Positions 23,958 to 33,014 of a DNA stretch of 64,000 nucleotides are shown piece by piece; positions within the stretch are counted from its first letter, which is position 1, and every line of letters starts with the position of its first letter. Position numbers and translations under genes: made by a program. Under the pieces are notes generated by a model. It was not told where the DNA came from and ran no database searches. It was given only the letters and a program-made list of their open reading frames with translations. The DNA comes from a virus: positions 1 through 64,000 of the IMG/VR virus record IMGVR_UViG_3300031521_000049. One strand, written 5' to 3'.

Positions 23958-24769
23958 TTGAAAGTGTTTGTTTTTGATGAATAAAAATCAAGGTCATTAA
24001 TCATCAAGCTTTCCATTCCAAGTATATTGGCCTTGACTCTATACGCAACGCCTTTTTCTGTTTCTTGAGAAATATCTTTCCAGGATATATTTATTGATCT
24101 TAACCACTTTTCAATGGTTTTTATTTTATTGGTTTTATGTTGAAGCTCATTTAATATTTCGTTTATTTTATATGAACCAAAGGGAGTGTAAAAATTTCCA
24201 AATACAGTTCCTTTTGAGGCATTAGTCGAGTCTATGCTTTTCCAGGGAAACAACTTACTCAGAAACAAAGAAGAAACTCCGAATCCATGAAAACCAATTT
24301 CTTTTGGATCTGGAAATAAAGAAAAGACTTTGTTGAAAAAATAAAATCTTTCTTTATTTGAATACCCAACGGTTCCACCTAATCCTATATAGTTGCTAAT
24401 TTTTGCGAGACGATAAAGATGTTTTATGTCCTCTCCGATATGAAAAACAGGTATTGGATAGAGTCCAGATTTTACCATATATTTATAGTTTTTATAAGAC
24501 TCGTCTGGATTCCCGATAACATCAAGACTGGCGTAAACTATTTTATCTGAATTTTCTTTTCTGTCAAAAAGATATTGACAATACTCATCAATAGAAATGG
24601 ACTTGCCGGAATTATTTACCGCAAAAGCCCCTGAGTCTATAAAAAGATTATTATACCATGGACGCCAAACCGTATTTTTTGATTTTGAAAAGGCAATCAA
24701 CGTATTGGCAGAAAAACCTTTAATCAATCTCAAGGTCTTCATCGGATCGCCGCCATGGTATAATATCAT
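23951..24769 (-). CDS. dpdA: DpdA-like DNA guanine transglycosylase, paralogue 2
   Basis: 272 residues. It carries the same ordered motifs as its neighbour: LFIDSGAFAVNN, YASLDVIGNP, PIPVFHIGEDIKHLYRLAK, IGLGGTVGYSN, EIGFHGFGVSSLF, WKSIDSTNAS. Both enzymes keep the Asp in DSGAF and the second Asp in LDV. Its start follows the transporter stop by two bases (TAAAATG). Two diverged copies in tandem suggest different sequence targets or a heterodimer. Confidence 0.75.
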   Translation of the reverse strand: MILYHGGDPMKTLRLIKGFSANTLIAFSKSKNTVWRPWYNNLFIDSGAFAVNNSGKSISIDEYCQYLFDRKENSDKIVYASLDVIGNPDESYKNYKYMVKSGLYPIPVFHIGEDIKHLYRLAKISNYIGLGGTVGYSNKERFYFFNKVFSLFPDPKEIGFHGFGVSSLFLSKLFPWKSIDSTNASKGTVFGNFYTPFGSYKINEILNELQHKTNKIKTIEKWLRSINISWKDISQETEKGVAYRVKANILGMESLMINDLDFYSSKTNTFNL

Positions 24770-24770
24770 T

Positions 24771-25463
24771 TTACGACTTGCTCACTTTAAATGGATTATA
24801 TGTTTCTGTTCCGACGATATCAATTCCTTCTGCTTTCTTCAGAGCTTTACAAATAATCATAGTAATCGGGGTCATAACAAATTCAACAAAACACTTAACT
24901 CCCCACTGAACAAAAACCATTGTCAAAACAACCGACCAAGGAAGGATACCGACAAAAGCCCCTGTTATAAAAATACAAGAATCTGCAAGCTCGCCAGCAA
25001 CGGTCGAGCCAATAGTCCTCAGAAATAAAAACTTATGATTTGGGTCCCACTTAACCATCCACTCTTTCATGCGAGCGAGAACAAAGGCGTTCGTAAACGA
25101 TCCGACCCAATAACCAATTATTGAAACAATTACCATTCTCGGTACCGCACCAAGAACAGAGGCAAATGCTGTCTGACCTTGATAATATCCTGGGAACGGC
25201 AAGGCGACCGCATAAGCAAAAACCGCAATCATTAAAAGATTTGCGGCAAAGCCAATCCAAATGATTCTTCTGCTCTTTGCAAATCCATACACCTCAACCA
25301 AGATGTCTCCGAAAATATAGGTAATAGGAAACAGATACATCGCTGCCGTTCCGTTAATACCCATCCAATTGACCAACTTTGACGCTATGATATTTGACAG
25401 CAAAAGCATTACAACAAATGCCACTGTAAAAATATCAAGAAATTTGTACGTTCTTTCTTGCAT
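24771..25463 (-). CDS. yhhQ: YhhQ-family queuosine precursor transporter
   Basis: 230 residues from the ATG at 25463, five bases before the queC stop (longer readings run into queC). Six hydrophobic segments; the sequence around LLLSNIIASKLVN, FPITYIFGDILVEVYGF and STVAGELADSCIFITGAFVG is characteristic of the YhhQ/DUF165 family, which imports preQ0/preQ1. One 60-nt line within it (24901-24960) has 28 G+C, far above most of the window. It offers a salvage route parallel to the de novo genes upstream. Confidence 0.85.
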   Translation of the reverse strand: MQERTYKFLDIFTVAFVVMLLLSNIIASKLVNWMGINGTAAMYLFPITYIFGDILVEVYGFAKSRRIIWIGFAANLLMIAVFAYAVALPFPGYYQGQTAFASVLGAVPRMVIVSIIGYWVGSFTNAFVLARMKEWMVKWDPNHKFLFLRTIGSTVAGELADSCIFITGAFVGILPWSVVLTMVFVQWGVKCFVEFVMTPITMIICKALKKAEGIDIVGTETYNPFKVSKS

Positions 25464-25467
25464 TAAT

Positions 25468-26112
25468 TTACTCCTCATAAATAGTTTTGTCTTCGACTCC
25501 TGCAACTTCAAACGCTTCTTTTCGTTCGGTACAAGAGCCGCATTTTCCGCAATGCTTTTCTCCTCCTTCATAACAAGTCCAGGTTTCAGCCATAATATCG
25601 TGAATACCAATACTGGCTCCGATTTCAACAAGATCCGCCTTCGTCATTGAATTAAAAGGAGAAACAACTTTTATATTGTTATAAGTTCCTTCCATTGCCG
25701 CTTGCGATATTGCCTTGGTAAACTCAGGTCTGCAATCTGGATATATTGCGTGGTCTCCAGAATGAGAGCCGAGCATAACACAATCCGCTTTTTCACTTTC
25801 AGCAAGTCCAATTGCAAAAGACAACATGATTCCGTTTCTAAAAGGAACTACGGTCGACTTCATGTTCTCGGCCTGATAATGACCATAAGGAATTACCTCT
25901 TGTCCTTCGAGCAACGAACTCTTCAAAAACGACAAATCGATATCGACAAATTTTAGATCAAGAATAAGTTTTTTTGCCCGTTCCCTTTCGACTTTATTAT
26001 GTTTAGACCCATATGAAAAATTAATAGGAATAATTTCATGTCCCAAAGATTTTTCATAATAATACAAAATAGTACTATCCAATCCACCAGAACAAATCAT
26101 TACAATTTTCAT
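25468..26112 (-). CDS. queC: 7-cyano-7-deazaguanine synthase QueC
   Basis: 214 residues. N-terminal PP-loop SGGLDSTILYY binds ATP; the C-terminal zinc site TCYEGGEKHCGKCGSC carries four Cys; GSHSGDHAIYPDCRPEF is the conserved middle motif. It converts 7-carboxy-7-deazaguanine to preQ0 with ammonia and ATP. No glutaminase-like (Gat-QueC) extension is present. Its start lies immediately before the folE stop. Full length for the family. Confidence 0.93.
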   Translation of the reverse strand: MKIVMICSGGLDSTILYYYEKSLGHEIIPINFSYGSKHNKVERERAKKLILDLKFVDIDLSFLKSSLLEGQEVIPYGHYQAENMKSTVVPFRNGIMLSFAIGLAESEKADCVMLGSHSGDHAIYPDCRPEFTKAISQAAMEGTYNNIKVVSPFNSMTKADLVEIGASIGIHDIMAETWTCYEGGEKHCGKCGSCTERKEAFEVAGVEDKTIYEE

Positions 26113-26694
26113 TTAATTCCTTCCTTTTGATAGAGTAAGAAATTCGCTTCTCGCCATTGAGTTTGTTTTAAATACTCCAGTTAATTTACTTGTACTCATT
26201 ATAGAGTTTATCTTTTCAATTCCTCGCGCCTTAATGCAATAATGTTGACCTTCGACAAGAACAGCAACACCAAGAGGTTCAAGAATCCGTTCGATATCAT
26301 TTGCAATATCGGCAGTCATACGTTCTTGAATCTGAAGGCGCCTGGCGTGCATCTCGACAAGCCGCGCAAGTTTTGAAATACCTACAACCTTCTTGTTCGG
26401 GATATATGCAACATGAACCTTCCCCATAAAAGGAAGCATATGATGTTCGCAGGTACTAAAGAAATCAATATCTTTCAAAAGAACCATCTCGTCATAGTCG
26501 CCAAATTCATCAAAAGATGTTCCGAGGATTTGCTCCGCAGTTAGTTTATAACCGCCATACAATTTATCCCAGCTTTTACGAACTCTTTTTGGCGTATCTA
26601 TAAGTCCTTCTCGGTTTGGATCTTCGCCAAGATACGAGAGAATATCTTTTATCGAATATTCAATAGCTTGTGCGTTTGAATCGATAGCGTCCAT
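26113..26694 (-). CDS. folE: GTP cyclohydrolase I (FolE)
   Basis: 193 residues with zinc-site motifs CEHHMLPF and QHYCIKARG and the signature [20 protein letters not shown]. It makes 7,8-dihydroneopterin triphosphate from GTP, the first step of preQ0 synthesis. AAGGAGG lies upstream and it overlaps queE by 46 nt. The operon order is queD-queE-folE-queC. Full length and apparently intact. Confidence 0.93.
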   Translation of the reverse strand: MDAIDSNAQAIEYSIKDILSYLGEDPNREGLIDTPKRVRKSWDKLYGGYKLTAEQILGTSFDEFGDYDEMVLLKDIDFFSTCEHHMLPFMGKVHVAYIPNKKVVGISKLARLVEMHARRLQIQERMTADIANDIERILEPLGVAVLVEGQHYCIKARGIEKINSIMSTSKLTGVFKTNSMARSEFLTLSKGRN

Positions 26695-27215
26695 CTGTTA
26701 TCCTCCTTAATTTTCTCAATCGTTTTTTGAATATTTATTTCTGTCTGTTCAGGATTGTCTGCAATAAAACACGGTTGCAGATAATAATGATTGAATCTAG
26801 AATCAAAATACTGTTCCAAGTCTTGTCCAATATAAACAACTTTCAATTCATTTCCGTTTTTTTCTTTCCAATGTTCTTTTGGTGAAATCGTCAGCCAATC
26901 AATATTTACATTTACAAGATTAGTTCCGTTGCTTTCTATATGAACAATATAACCAAAATCATGCAACATATTAACCAAATAATGATCGACCTGAAGGCTA
27001 GGTTCTCCTCCTGTCAATACAACTCGCTTGCACGGATATTTTTTCAATTCGTCAAGAATATCGGGAACAATATATTCTTTTCCTTCGTCAAATTTCGTAT
27101 CGCAAAATGAACACTTCAAATTGCATCCACAAAAGCGAATAAAAATAACTGGCGTTCCGACATAATATCCTTCTCCTTGCAACGAATAAAAAATCTCATT
27201 AATCTTGTATTTCAT
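26649..27215 (-). CDS. queE: 7-carboxy-7-deazaguanine synthase QueE
   Basis: 188 residues from the ATG at 27215. Radical SAM cluster motif in [14 protein letters not shown] (CX3CX2C), preceded by the family's [18 protein letters not shown], and [11 protein letters not shown] for SAM binding. It contracts the pterin ring of carboxytetrahydropterin to carboxydeazaguanine. It overlaps queD by 17 nt and folE by 46 nt. Confidence 0.92.
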   Translation of the reverse strand: MKYKINEIFYSLQGEGYYVGTPVIFIRFCGCNLKCSFCDTKFDEGKEYIVPDILDELKKYPCKRVVLTGGEPSLQVDHYLVNMLHDFGYIVHIESNGTNLVNVNIDWLTISPKEHWKEKNGNELKVVYIGQDLEQYFDSRFNHYYLQPCFIADNPEQTEINIQKTIEKIKEDNRWTLSIQTHKLLNIR

Positions 27216-27534
27216 ATGTCGCCTTGTTGTTTTCGGATTCAATTACATCTGCTTTATAACAATGAGGAGTATTCGAGACAATCCAAAAAGCAATGTTTTC
27301 AGCAGTTGGATTAAAATTAAATATTTCGTTTAAATTTTGATGATCGAGTTTATCTGTAATTACTTTCTTGATTTGAGTAAAATCAATTACCATTCCGTTT
27401 TGATTAAGATTTTCTGACTTACAATAAATAGTAATCATCCAATTGTGGCCATGAAAGTTTTTGCATTTACTTTCGTAATTAAGATCAAGTCTATGAGCGC
27501 CCGCAATCTCCAATTTCTTTTCAATATAATACAT
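27199..27534 (-). CDS. queD: 6-carboxytetrahydropterin synthase QueD
   Basis: 111 residues. Zinc ligands in GAHRLDL and CKNFHGHNW, the LDHQNLN motif and NPTAENIAFWI are all present, and the Glu near the C-terminus (ADVIESENNK) is conserved. It converts dihydroneopterin triphosphate to carboxytetrahydropterin. First gene of the deazaguanine operon, directly behind promoter copy D with GGAGG. Confidence 0.92.
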   Translation of the reverse strand: MYYIEKKLEIAGAHRLDLNYESKCKNFHGHNWMITIYCKSENLNQNGMVIDFTQIKKVITDKLDHQNLNEIFNFNPTAENIAFWIVSNTPHCYKADVIESENNKATYEIQD

Positions 27535-27547
27535 TTATTCCTCCATT

Positions 27548-27563
27548 TATATTATAGGATATC
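27548..27563 (-). promoter_or_regulatory. Phage promoter element, copy D
   Basis: Exact GATATCCTATAATATA on the minus strand, overlapping the helicase stop codon. GGAGG of queD follows about 7 nt after TATAAT plus TATAAAT. It would drive the deazaguanine/dpdA operon. Confidence 0.7.
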
Positions 27564-29001
27564 AGTCTCGTTTTTTACGTTCATATCCTTCTTTTTTATC
27601 GTCATCAGCATCTTTTCTTAATACAACTTCATTGCGCAATCTGCTATCAATACACGGTCGCCCAATATCAAGGCATTGCAAAACAACAGCCTGATCATAA
27701 CTTGTTTCACCTTCACGAGTGACAACCTGAGCAACTCGCATTATTCCATTCTTTCGTTCTTCCTTAGTTTGATTCAATGCAAGTCCCGAAGTTATATGTG
27801 ATATTTTTCTGATATCTTCTGACGCTGATCCTTCTGCAATATCTTTTCCAAATGTTCCTTTTTCTGTTTGTGATGCTGACACCAACAATATATTTTTCTC
27901 CATTGCAAGTCGTCTTCCTGCTTTCCATATATTATCGAGTTGGTGCCTATATTCTCCCTTGAATCCTTTTTCTGTAGTCAATAAATCCATATAGTCAACA
28001 ACCACAACTTCTGCCATATAATTTTCATAGTGTTCAAGATTATCTAATTGATTTGCAATATCTGAAACTGATGCAGATCCACTTGGCATAGAAATAATTC
28101 TGATATCGCCTTTTCTGAATCTTCGTCTAAACTTTTTTTGATATTCTTCAACATTAGTTATATCCAAACCTTTTTTATCAACTTCTTCAATCTCAATAGA
28201 AAAAGTGCCGTCTTCATTTTCTTCAAACTTTGGCAGCTTTATTAATTTATCTTTTATAGGTTGTCCAACTAGTGAACGCCAAGCTCTTTTTACGACCGAA
28301 CGCTCAGGCATTTCAAGCGAGAACAAAACAACCTTATGTCCATATATCATTGCGATTTCTGCAACGAACCAGAGCCACCAAGACTTTCCTCTTTTCTGAG
28401 GAGCAAGGAATGAAAGAAAATCACCACGACACATTGGCCCGGCAACTTTACCAAGTGCGCCAGGAAACTGAAATAAAACATCATCTTCATTTGTAAGGAT
28501 ATCAATTATTTTTTCTGTATCATGGAGTAATGATATTCCTTCACCAAATGGTTTTGCAACTCGCTTGAAATTAGATATTACCGCCTCACCTTTTTCTTTA
28601 TCTTTATTTAATATAGCATCTTCAATGGTTTCTTTTGCAACCTCAAGTGCTCGTAACCCTAAATATTCAATACCATTTTTTATTTCATAATCAATATTGT
28701 TTATTGTTAGACTTTCATATTGTTTAGAAATAGACTGGAGGAAGGTTGAAATCTCATCTTGCTCTTCATCGTCATTAATAAATGTTTTTTTATTTCTGTA
28801 AATCGACTTAATATTTTTCTGAGGCGCAACTTTGAATTCTTGAAAATATTCGTCAATCCATCCAGAAACAGTTCGAGCGTAATTTGTTGCCCAATATGAT
28901 GGATTAATAAGAGGCAATATTTCTTTACAGTATTGCGTATCCATAATGAGATTAATAATTATTTTGCGTTCATCATCAAGTTGTATTTTTTGTATCTTCA
29001 T
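27562..29001 (-). CDS. dnaB: Replicative DNA helicase (DnaB-like)
   Basis: 479 residues from the ATG at 29001 (overlapping the upstream TGA; an in-frame TTG at 29034 lacks a ribosome site). An N-terminal helical domain is followed by a RecA-like core: APQKRGKSWWLW as Walker A variant, KVVLFSLEMPERSVVKRAWR, VVVVDYMDLL as Walker B, and SASQTEKGTFGKDIAEGS with the DnaB-type Gln/Arg switch. It unwinds DNA at the fork. C-terminus basic (EGYERKKRD). Confidence 0.85.
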   Translation of the reverse strand: MKIQKIQLDDERKIIINLIMDTQYCKEILPLINPSYWATNYARTVSGWIDEYFQEFKVAPQKNIKSIYRNKKTFINDDEEQDEISTFLQSISKQYESLTINNIDYEIKNGIEYLGLRALEVAKETIEDAILNKDKEKGEAVISNFKRVAKPFGEGISLLHDTEKIIDILTNEDDVLFQFPGALGKVAGPMCRGDFLSFLAPQKRGKSWWLWFVAEIAMIYGHKVVLFSLEMPERSVVKRAWRSLVGQPIKDKLIKLPKFEENEDGTFSIEIEEVDKKGLDITNVEEYQKKFRRRFRKGDIRIISMPSGSASVSDIANQLDNLEHYENYMAEVVVVDYMDLLTTEKGFKGEYRHQLDNIWKAGRRLAMEKNILLVSASQTEKGTFGKDIAEGSASEDIRKISHITSGLALNQTKEERKNGIMRVAQVVTREGETSYDQAVVLQCLDIGRPCIDSRLRNEVVLRKDADDDKKEGYERKKRD

Positions 29002-29414
29002 ATTACTACTATTTTGTTTTTGCAATAAGGACAAATTTTCGGAAATTCATCTTTAGTCGGTTGCTCGTAATAATTTATTTGTTCTCCATTATTACAATGT
29101 GAATGATAAGTTGTAATATAATTACCTTTTCTTTTTATCGACCATTCACAAGTTTTAGTTATGATTGGACCAGTAACGTTATTTTCATTAGGCGGAGTCC
29201 ATCCCAAAGCAATTAAGGCTTTTTTAACAAACTCTTCTTTTGTATTAATTATTTCCTTGTAATGATTAGTTACAATATCGTTAAATATATTTTTACAATC
29301 AAATTCTATAATCCCTTTTTCAAAATCTATATTTGGTTTTATAGTTGTCATAGATATAAATTTGTCTTTAGAATCTTTCAGGATATCTTTAGAACAATCC
29401 AAATCTTCATTCAT
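28998..29414 (-). CDS. Hypothetical protein with C-terminal zinc ribbon half
   Basis: 138 residues. Middle contains a helix and ALIALGWTPPNENN; C-terminus has FPKICPYCKNKIVV, a CxxC knuckle, plus a lone Cys pair earlier (KTCEW, HSHCNNG) that may complete a zinc site. Coupled to the helicase by ATGA. Unknown function; possibly a replication accessory. Confidence 0.5.
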   Translation of the reverse strand: MNEDLDCSKDILKDSKDKFISMTTIKPNIDFEKGIIEFDCKNIFNDIVTNHYKEIINTKEEFVKKALIALGWTPPNENNVTGPIITKTCEWSIKRKGNYITTYHSHCNNGEQINYYEQPTKDEFPKICPYCKNKIVVI

Positions 29415-29617
29415 ATCAATTTTACCTCGCCATTATATATTTGTGCTGGCTTTTGTGCATTCTTTTCATTTTTATATTTATGTGCTTTATCGATATCAAA
29501 AGTCACTCTGATTCCTTCAATTCCTTTTTTATATGAAACAACTCGGGCAAGATATGGAACAAGCTGAATACCTAAATGTGAATTTTGTTTTATTAGAACT
29601 ATATAATTATTTTTCAT
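29411..29617 (-). CDS. Small hypothetical protein
   Basis: 68 residues, mixed alpha/beta with a basic middle (KAHKYKNEKNAQKPAQ). It overlaps neighbours by 4 and 11 nt. No motif recognised. Confidence 0.45.
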   Translation of the reverse strand: MKNNYIVLIKQNSHLGIQLVPYLARVVSYKKGIEGIRVTFDIDKAHKYKNEKNAQKPAQIYNGEVKLI

Positions 29618-29885
29618 TTGATATAAACTTTATTTTCTTTTTACAAGTGAAACACTCTTTAGGTTTTGCTTCATAATTAAAAATAATCATAGATGAATGT
29701 TCCTTGCAACAATCAGATTTATAAAGTTTTCCGTTATCTCTTTCTCCAATAAGTTTCCATTTACAAAACTTATTAGCTAAGTAAAATTTCCTCTCACTAT
29801 GAAAATACCCTAAAAAATATAAACATATTCCAAAAAGAACAAAAATTATAGTAACAAAAATTTCAGATCCAATATTAACAAACAT
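29607..29885 (-). CDS. Membrane-anchored small protein with Cys pairs
   Basis: 92 residues: one N-terminal membrane segment (IFVTIIFVLFGICLYFLGYF), then a soluble tail with Cys pairs (KSDCCKEH and KECFTCKKK) suggesting a zinc ribbon on the cytoplasmic face. AAGGAG and promoter copy E lie directly upstream. Unknown role. Confidence 0.5.
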   Translation of the reverse strand: MFVNIGSEIFVTIIFVLFGICLYFLGYFHSERKFYLANKFCKWKLIGERDNGKLYKSDCCKEHSSMIIFNYEAKPKECFTCKKKIKFISNEK

Positions 29886-29902
29886 ATTAAACTCCTTACA
29901 AA

Positions 29903-29918
29903 TATATTATAGGATAAC
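29903..29918 (-). promoter_or_regulatory. Phage promoter element, copy E
   Basis: GTTATCCTATAATATA on the minus strand, one mismatch to the consensus. It lies between the SNF2 helicase stop and the membrane-protein gene, with TAAGGAG about 10 nt after TATAAT. Confidence 0.65.
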
Positions 29919-29920
29919 GA

Positions 29921-31579
29921 TTACATATTTTTTAGTATTTCGTCATCAAATGTATAATTAAATAACCCCTCGACTTTTTCACCATCAAGAATATTACTAA
30001 ATGATTTATAACTTTGTTCTATTCTATCAGCAATAGTATTTTCTATAGTTCCATCTGCAAATAAATAATAAATAGTTACGGTATCAGATTTTTGACCAAT
30101 TCGATGAATACGATCACATACTTGAATCAACTGCCGAGGCGTATCAGGGCATTCAACAATCAAAATACCATTACTTGCCGTTAATGTTATTCCTTCCCCT
30201 CCAGCTTCTATTTGTAATATTATTATTTTTATAGTAGGATCAGTTTGAAATCTATCTTCTGCAATCTGTCGATTCTTTCCAGTAACACCACCATCTATTT
30301 TTAATGCAACCTTTCCACAATGATCCATTAAATCTTTCATTACTAATTTATGCCAAACTGCAATTACAAGTTTATCCTGGCTTTCTAAATATTCATCTAT
30401 CCAGGCAAATGTTTGTTCTCGCTTTGCTAAGTATGCAAATCTTTTTAATGACGATAACTCATTTTTAATTGCTAAAGTATTTGTCATTTTTTCAATTTCA
30501 TCTTTAGCATCTTTATGAGCCTTTCTATAGTTCTTCATCCCATCGCTTGACGGTTCGACTGGGATTACAGAAAAAGTTCTCGGTGGTAAATCAGTTACAT
30601 CTTTTTTTAATCGGCGTATCATTATTTTTTTTAACAGTTCGTGTAATTGTTCTTCGTTTGAACTTCCAGAAAAATCCCAACCAAATGCTGAACGCTGCGG
30701 ATCACAATATTCCCATTGAAATTTATATTTATTAGGAAATAATTCAGGCGCTATCATATTGAGTATTGGGAACATATCTTTAGTTTTGTTTCGTTTTAAT
30801 GTTCCTGTTAATGGCACAAGTAATTTTGGATTAAGAGCATTTAATAATTTTATAAAACATCTAGTTTGAATGCTATCGGGATTGGAGAGTCGGTGAGCCT
30901 CGTCAACATAGATTCCTATTATCTTTTGTTTTGCAAGTTCATCAATCCATCCTTCTAATTTAACTTCGCCCTTTACAAATCGTTTAGGTTTATATTTTCG
31001 TTTTATAAATGATCGAGCTTTATATATTTTTTTGTTATCAATGCAGAACTGTTTTCTTTTTCGCTCTGACTCAACAAAATATTTTTCATTCTCATTTTGC
31101 TTTTTATTATATGTAGTTTTTTCTTTTTCAATATCTATTTTATATTGTTCCTTTCGTTTCTTTTCAATTTTTCTTTCTTTCTCGTTTTCAGTGCCGAGAA
31201 TATTGTAATTAATTATATAGAATTTCTTTTTTGGTAATTCAGATATTTTTTCTCCGCTTATTACAATAGCTGTTTTTCCAATCCAGTTTTTTATTTCTCG
31301 TTGCCATTTTAATTTCATGGTCGCAGTCGTGATAATTAAAAAAGATCCTTCTGATAAATGTAAATAACTTGAACCAATCGCAACCATTGTTTTTCCCAAG
31401 CCAGGTTCATCTCCACAGATCGCATAACCTTTTTTAGTTCCTACGCCTCTATCTGAGTCTATAAAATAAATAGCGTCTTTTTGATACGGAAATAATTCTT
31501 TATTAAGTCCTGAAAACTCATCAGGTTTTTTCTTTGAGAAATTTATTTTTATTGGTTCACCGATTATTATTTTTTTCAT
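29921..31579 (-). CDS. SNF2-family DNA helicase / translocase
   Basis: 552 residues. Motif I DEPGLGKTMVAIG, motif Ia FLIITTATMKLKW, motif II VDEAHRLSNPDS, motif III LVPLTGTLKRN, motif V GGEGITLTAS and motif VI QVCDRIHRIGQKS are all present. A Lys/Glu-rich insert occupies about 130-200. Such ATPases are frequent in phage replication regions, probably remodelling DNA-protein complexes or origins. It directly follows the stop of the upstream gene (TAAATG), implying reinitiation. Confidence 0.88.
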   Translation of the reverse strand: MKKIIIGEPIKINFSKKKPDEFSGLNKELFPYQKDAIYFIDSDRGVGTKKGYAICGDEPGLGKTMVAIGSSYLHLSEGSFLIITTATMKLKWQREIKNWIGKTAIVISGEKISELPKKKFYIINYNILGTENEKERKIEKKRKEQYKIDIEKEKTTYNKKQNENEKYFVESERKRKQFCIDNKKIYKARSFIKRKYKPKRFVKGEVKLEGWIDELAKQKIIGIYVDEAHRLSNPDSIQTRCFIKLLNALNPKLLVPLTGTLKRNKTKDMFPILNMIAPELFPNKYKFQWEYCDPQRSAFGWDFSGSSNEEQLHELLKKIMIRRLKKDVTDLPPRTFSVIPVEPSSDGMKNYRKAHKDAKDEIEKMTNTLAIKNELSSLKRFAYLAKREQTFAWIDEYLESQDKLVIAVWHKLVMKDLMDHCGKVALKIDGGVTGKNRQIAEDRFQTDPTIKIIILQIEAGGEGITLTASNGILIVECPDTPRQLIQVCDRIHRIGQKSDTVTIYYLFADGTIENTIADRIEQSYKSFSNILDGEKVEGLFNYTFDDEILKNM

Positions 31580-31810
31580 TTATATTATTTTATTATTTCT
31601 TTTGTATAATTTTGTAATTTCCTTTGTTTTATATTCTAAGTTTTCAGAATCATAATAATCAACATCAGCTTCATCGATAGCTTTTTGCATATTTCTTAAT
31701 AATTCTATTTGAGCAAGAAACCTAATTTCTTTAATTGCCTCAACTGAATAATCAAGATTATTTATTCTCATATTTTGCGCAATATTATAATCAGTTTTTC
31801 CTTCAATCAT
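31580..31810 (-). CDS. Small helical hypothetical protein
   Basis: 76 residues, mostly helical and acidic with a basic C-terminus (TKLYKRNNKII). It shares one base with the stop of the upstream gene and abuts the SNF2 gene. No family recognised. Confidence 0.45.
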   Translation of the reverse strand: MIEGKTDYNIAQNMRINNLDYSVEAIKEIRFLAQIELLRNMQKAIDEADVDYYDSENLEYKTKEITKLYKRNNKII

Positions 31811-32106
31811 TATTTAATCTCCTTGATAAAATAAACATAAACCCATTTAGGGAAACCAGGTTCGATGTGATATAATGATACTGTAGTTCTGTCTAAAATA
31901 TTACATTTATAAAAATAAGAAAGCATTTTTCCAATCTCTTTACATGAGTTAGCTCCAAATGGTTGAACAATATGTTTCGGATTGAATTCTTTTATATATG
32001 AATCAACAAAGCGAGAATCAACTATAGAAGTACTTCCTAAATTATTTCTTATGTAGCTTGTTATAAAATCTTGTTTTTTATAAAGTAATTCATTGTATTT
32101 TTTCAT
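31810..32106 (-). CDS. Small hypothetical protein
   Basis: 98 residues, alpha/beta, containing VQPFGANSCKEIGKMLSYFY. It overlaps the primase stop by 4 nt, so its translation follows the primase. No function recognised. Confidence 0.45.
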   Translation of the reverse strand: MKKYNELLYKKQDFITSYIRNNLGSTSIVDSRFVDSYIKEFNPKHIVQPFGANSCKEIGKMLSYFYKCNILDRTTVSLYHIEPGFPKWVYVYFIKEIK

Positions 32107-33005
32107 ATTCCCAAACTCCTTTTCAAAACCTTTATTTCTTTTTCAGTTGCTGCACCAAGATCATGTTTTAATTCAGTATCGATTAATTGAACATCATTAA
32201 CTCCCAATGCCGCCATTTGTTTTGCTAATTTCTTTGCTCGTTCTTGTGCTTCTGCTTCTGGATCAAAAACAATAAGCAATTTAACAAATCTTTTTGCTAA
32301 TAATACACGCTGCTCAGGACTTGTGCTAGTTCCTAATGTCGCGCAACAATCATCTCCCCATCGTATAGCATCAAAAAAACCTTCTGTAACAACTGCAAAA
32401 TCATTTCTGCAATTATCAAGATTATATAAAATATGTTTAGGATTAATTACTGAATATTCAATACCTAAACTTTCATAGCGCAATATATCAAGCTCGTCAC
32501 ATTTTCTTTTTGATAATATAGATCGAGCTTGAAAACTAACTAAACGATTGTTATAAAACAATGGCAAAATTAATCGCCCTGCATATCTCCCAGTAAAAGG
32601 AATCCCAATAACTTTATATTTTTCATATATATAGTCAGGATCGAAATTGCGTTTAATTAAATAGTTCCTGCCTCGCTCATTTAATTCATCACAAGGCAGA
32701 ACTATTTTTTGTGCCGATGCCTTTTTCTTATTCAGCTTATTTCGTACTAAAACATTACCAGTATATTTTTCAAGTATTCCTTCGACCTGATAATATTCAA
32801 CTGACAATAATTCTTTTAATACTTTATAAATAGAATGATTTTCGCACACCCAGCAGTGATAAAATCCTTCAGATAGATTAAATCCTCCTTTATAACCTCG
32901 TGATCCATTATCATGAAAAGGACAATTTACATTTACATAATTATCAGTATTTCTTTTATAGTCAACATGATAATCATTAAATAGGCGAACATAATCTATC
33001 TGCAT
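32103..33005 (-). CDS. dnaG: DnaG-type primase
   Basis: 300 residues, shorter than bacterial DnaG. The N-terminal zinc-binding domain (NCPFHDNGSRGYKGGFNLSE, FYHCWVCENH) matches the CHC2 finger, followed by a linker and TOPRIM motifs AVVTEGFFDAIRWG and LLIVFDPEAEA. It lacks the C-terminal helicase-binding domain. It makes RNA primers, with the DnaB-like helicase encoded in the same region. Confidence 0.85.
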   Translation of the reverse strand: MQIDYVRLFNDYHVDYKRNTDNYVNVNCPFHDNGSRGYKGGFNLSEGFYHCWVCENHSIYKVLKELLSVEYYQVEGILEKYTGNVLVRNKLNKKKASAQKIVLPCDELNERGRNYLIKRNFDPDYIYEKYKVIGIPFTGRYAGRLILPLFYNNRLVSFQARSILSKRKCDELDILRYESLGIEYSVINPKHILYNLDNCRNDFAVVTEGFFDAIRWGDDCCATLGTSTSPEQRVLLAKRFVKLLIVFDPEAEAQERAKKLAKQMAALGVNDVQLIDTELKHDLGAATEKEIKVLKRSLGI

Positions 33006-33014
33006 TTAAACAAC

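Noticed and set aside
24161-24440. Frameshift linking the two dpdA-like genes into one protein
   Set aside because: Each has a full set of motifs, its own stop and start, and the first has a good Shine-Dalgarno; they are two genes.
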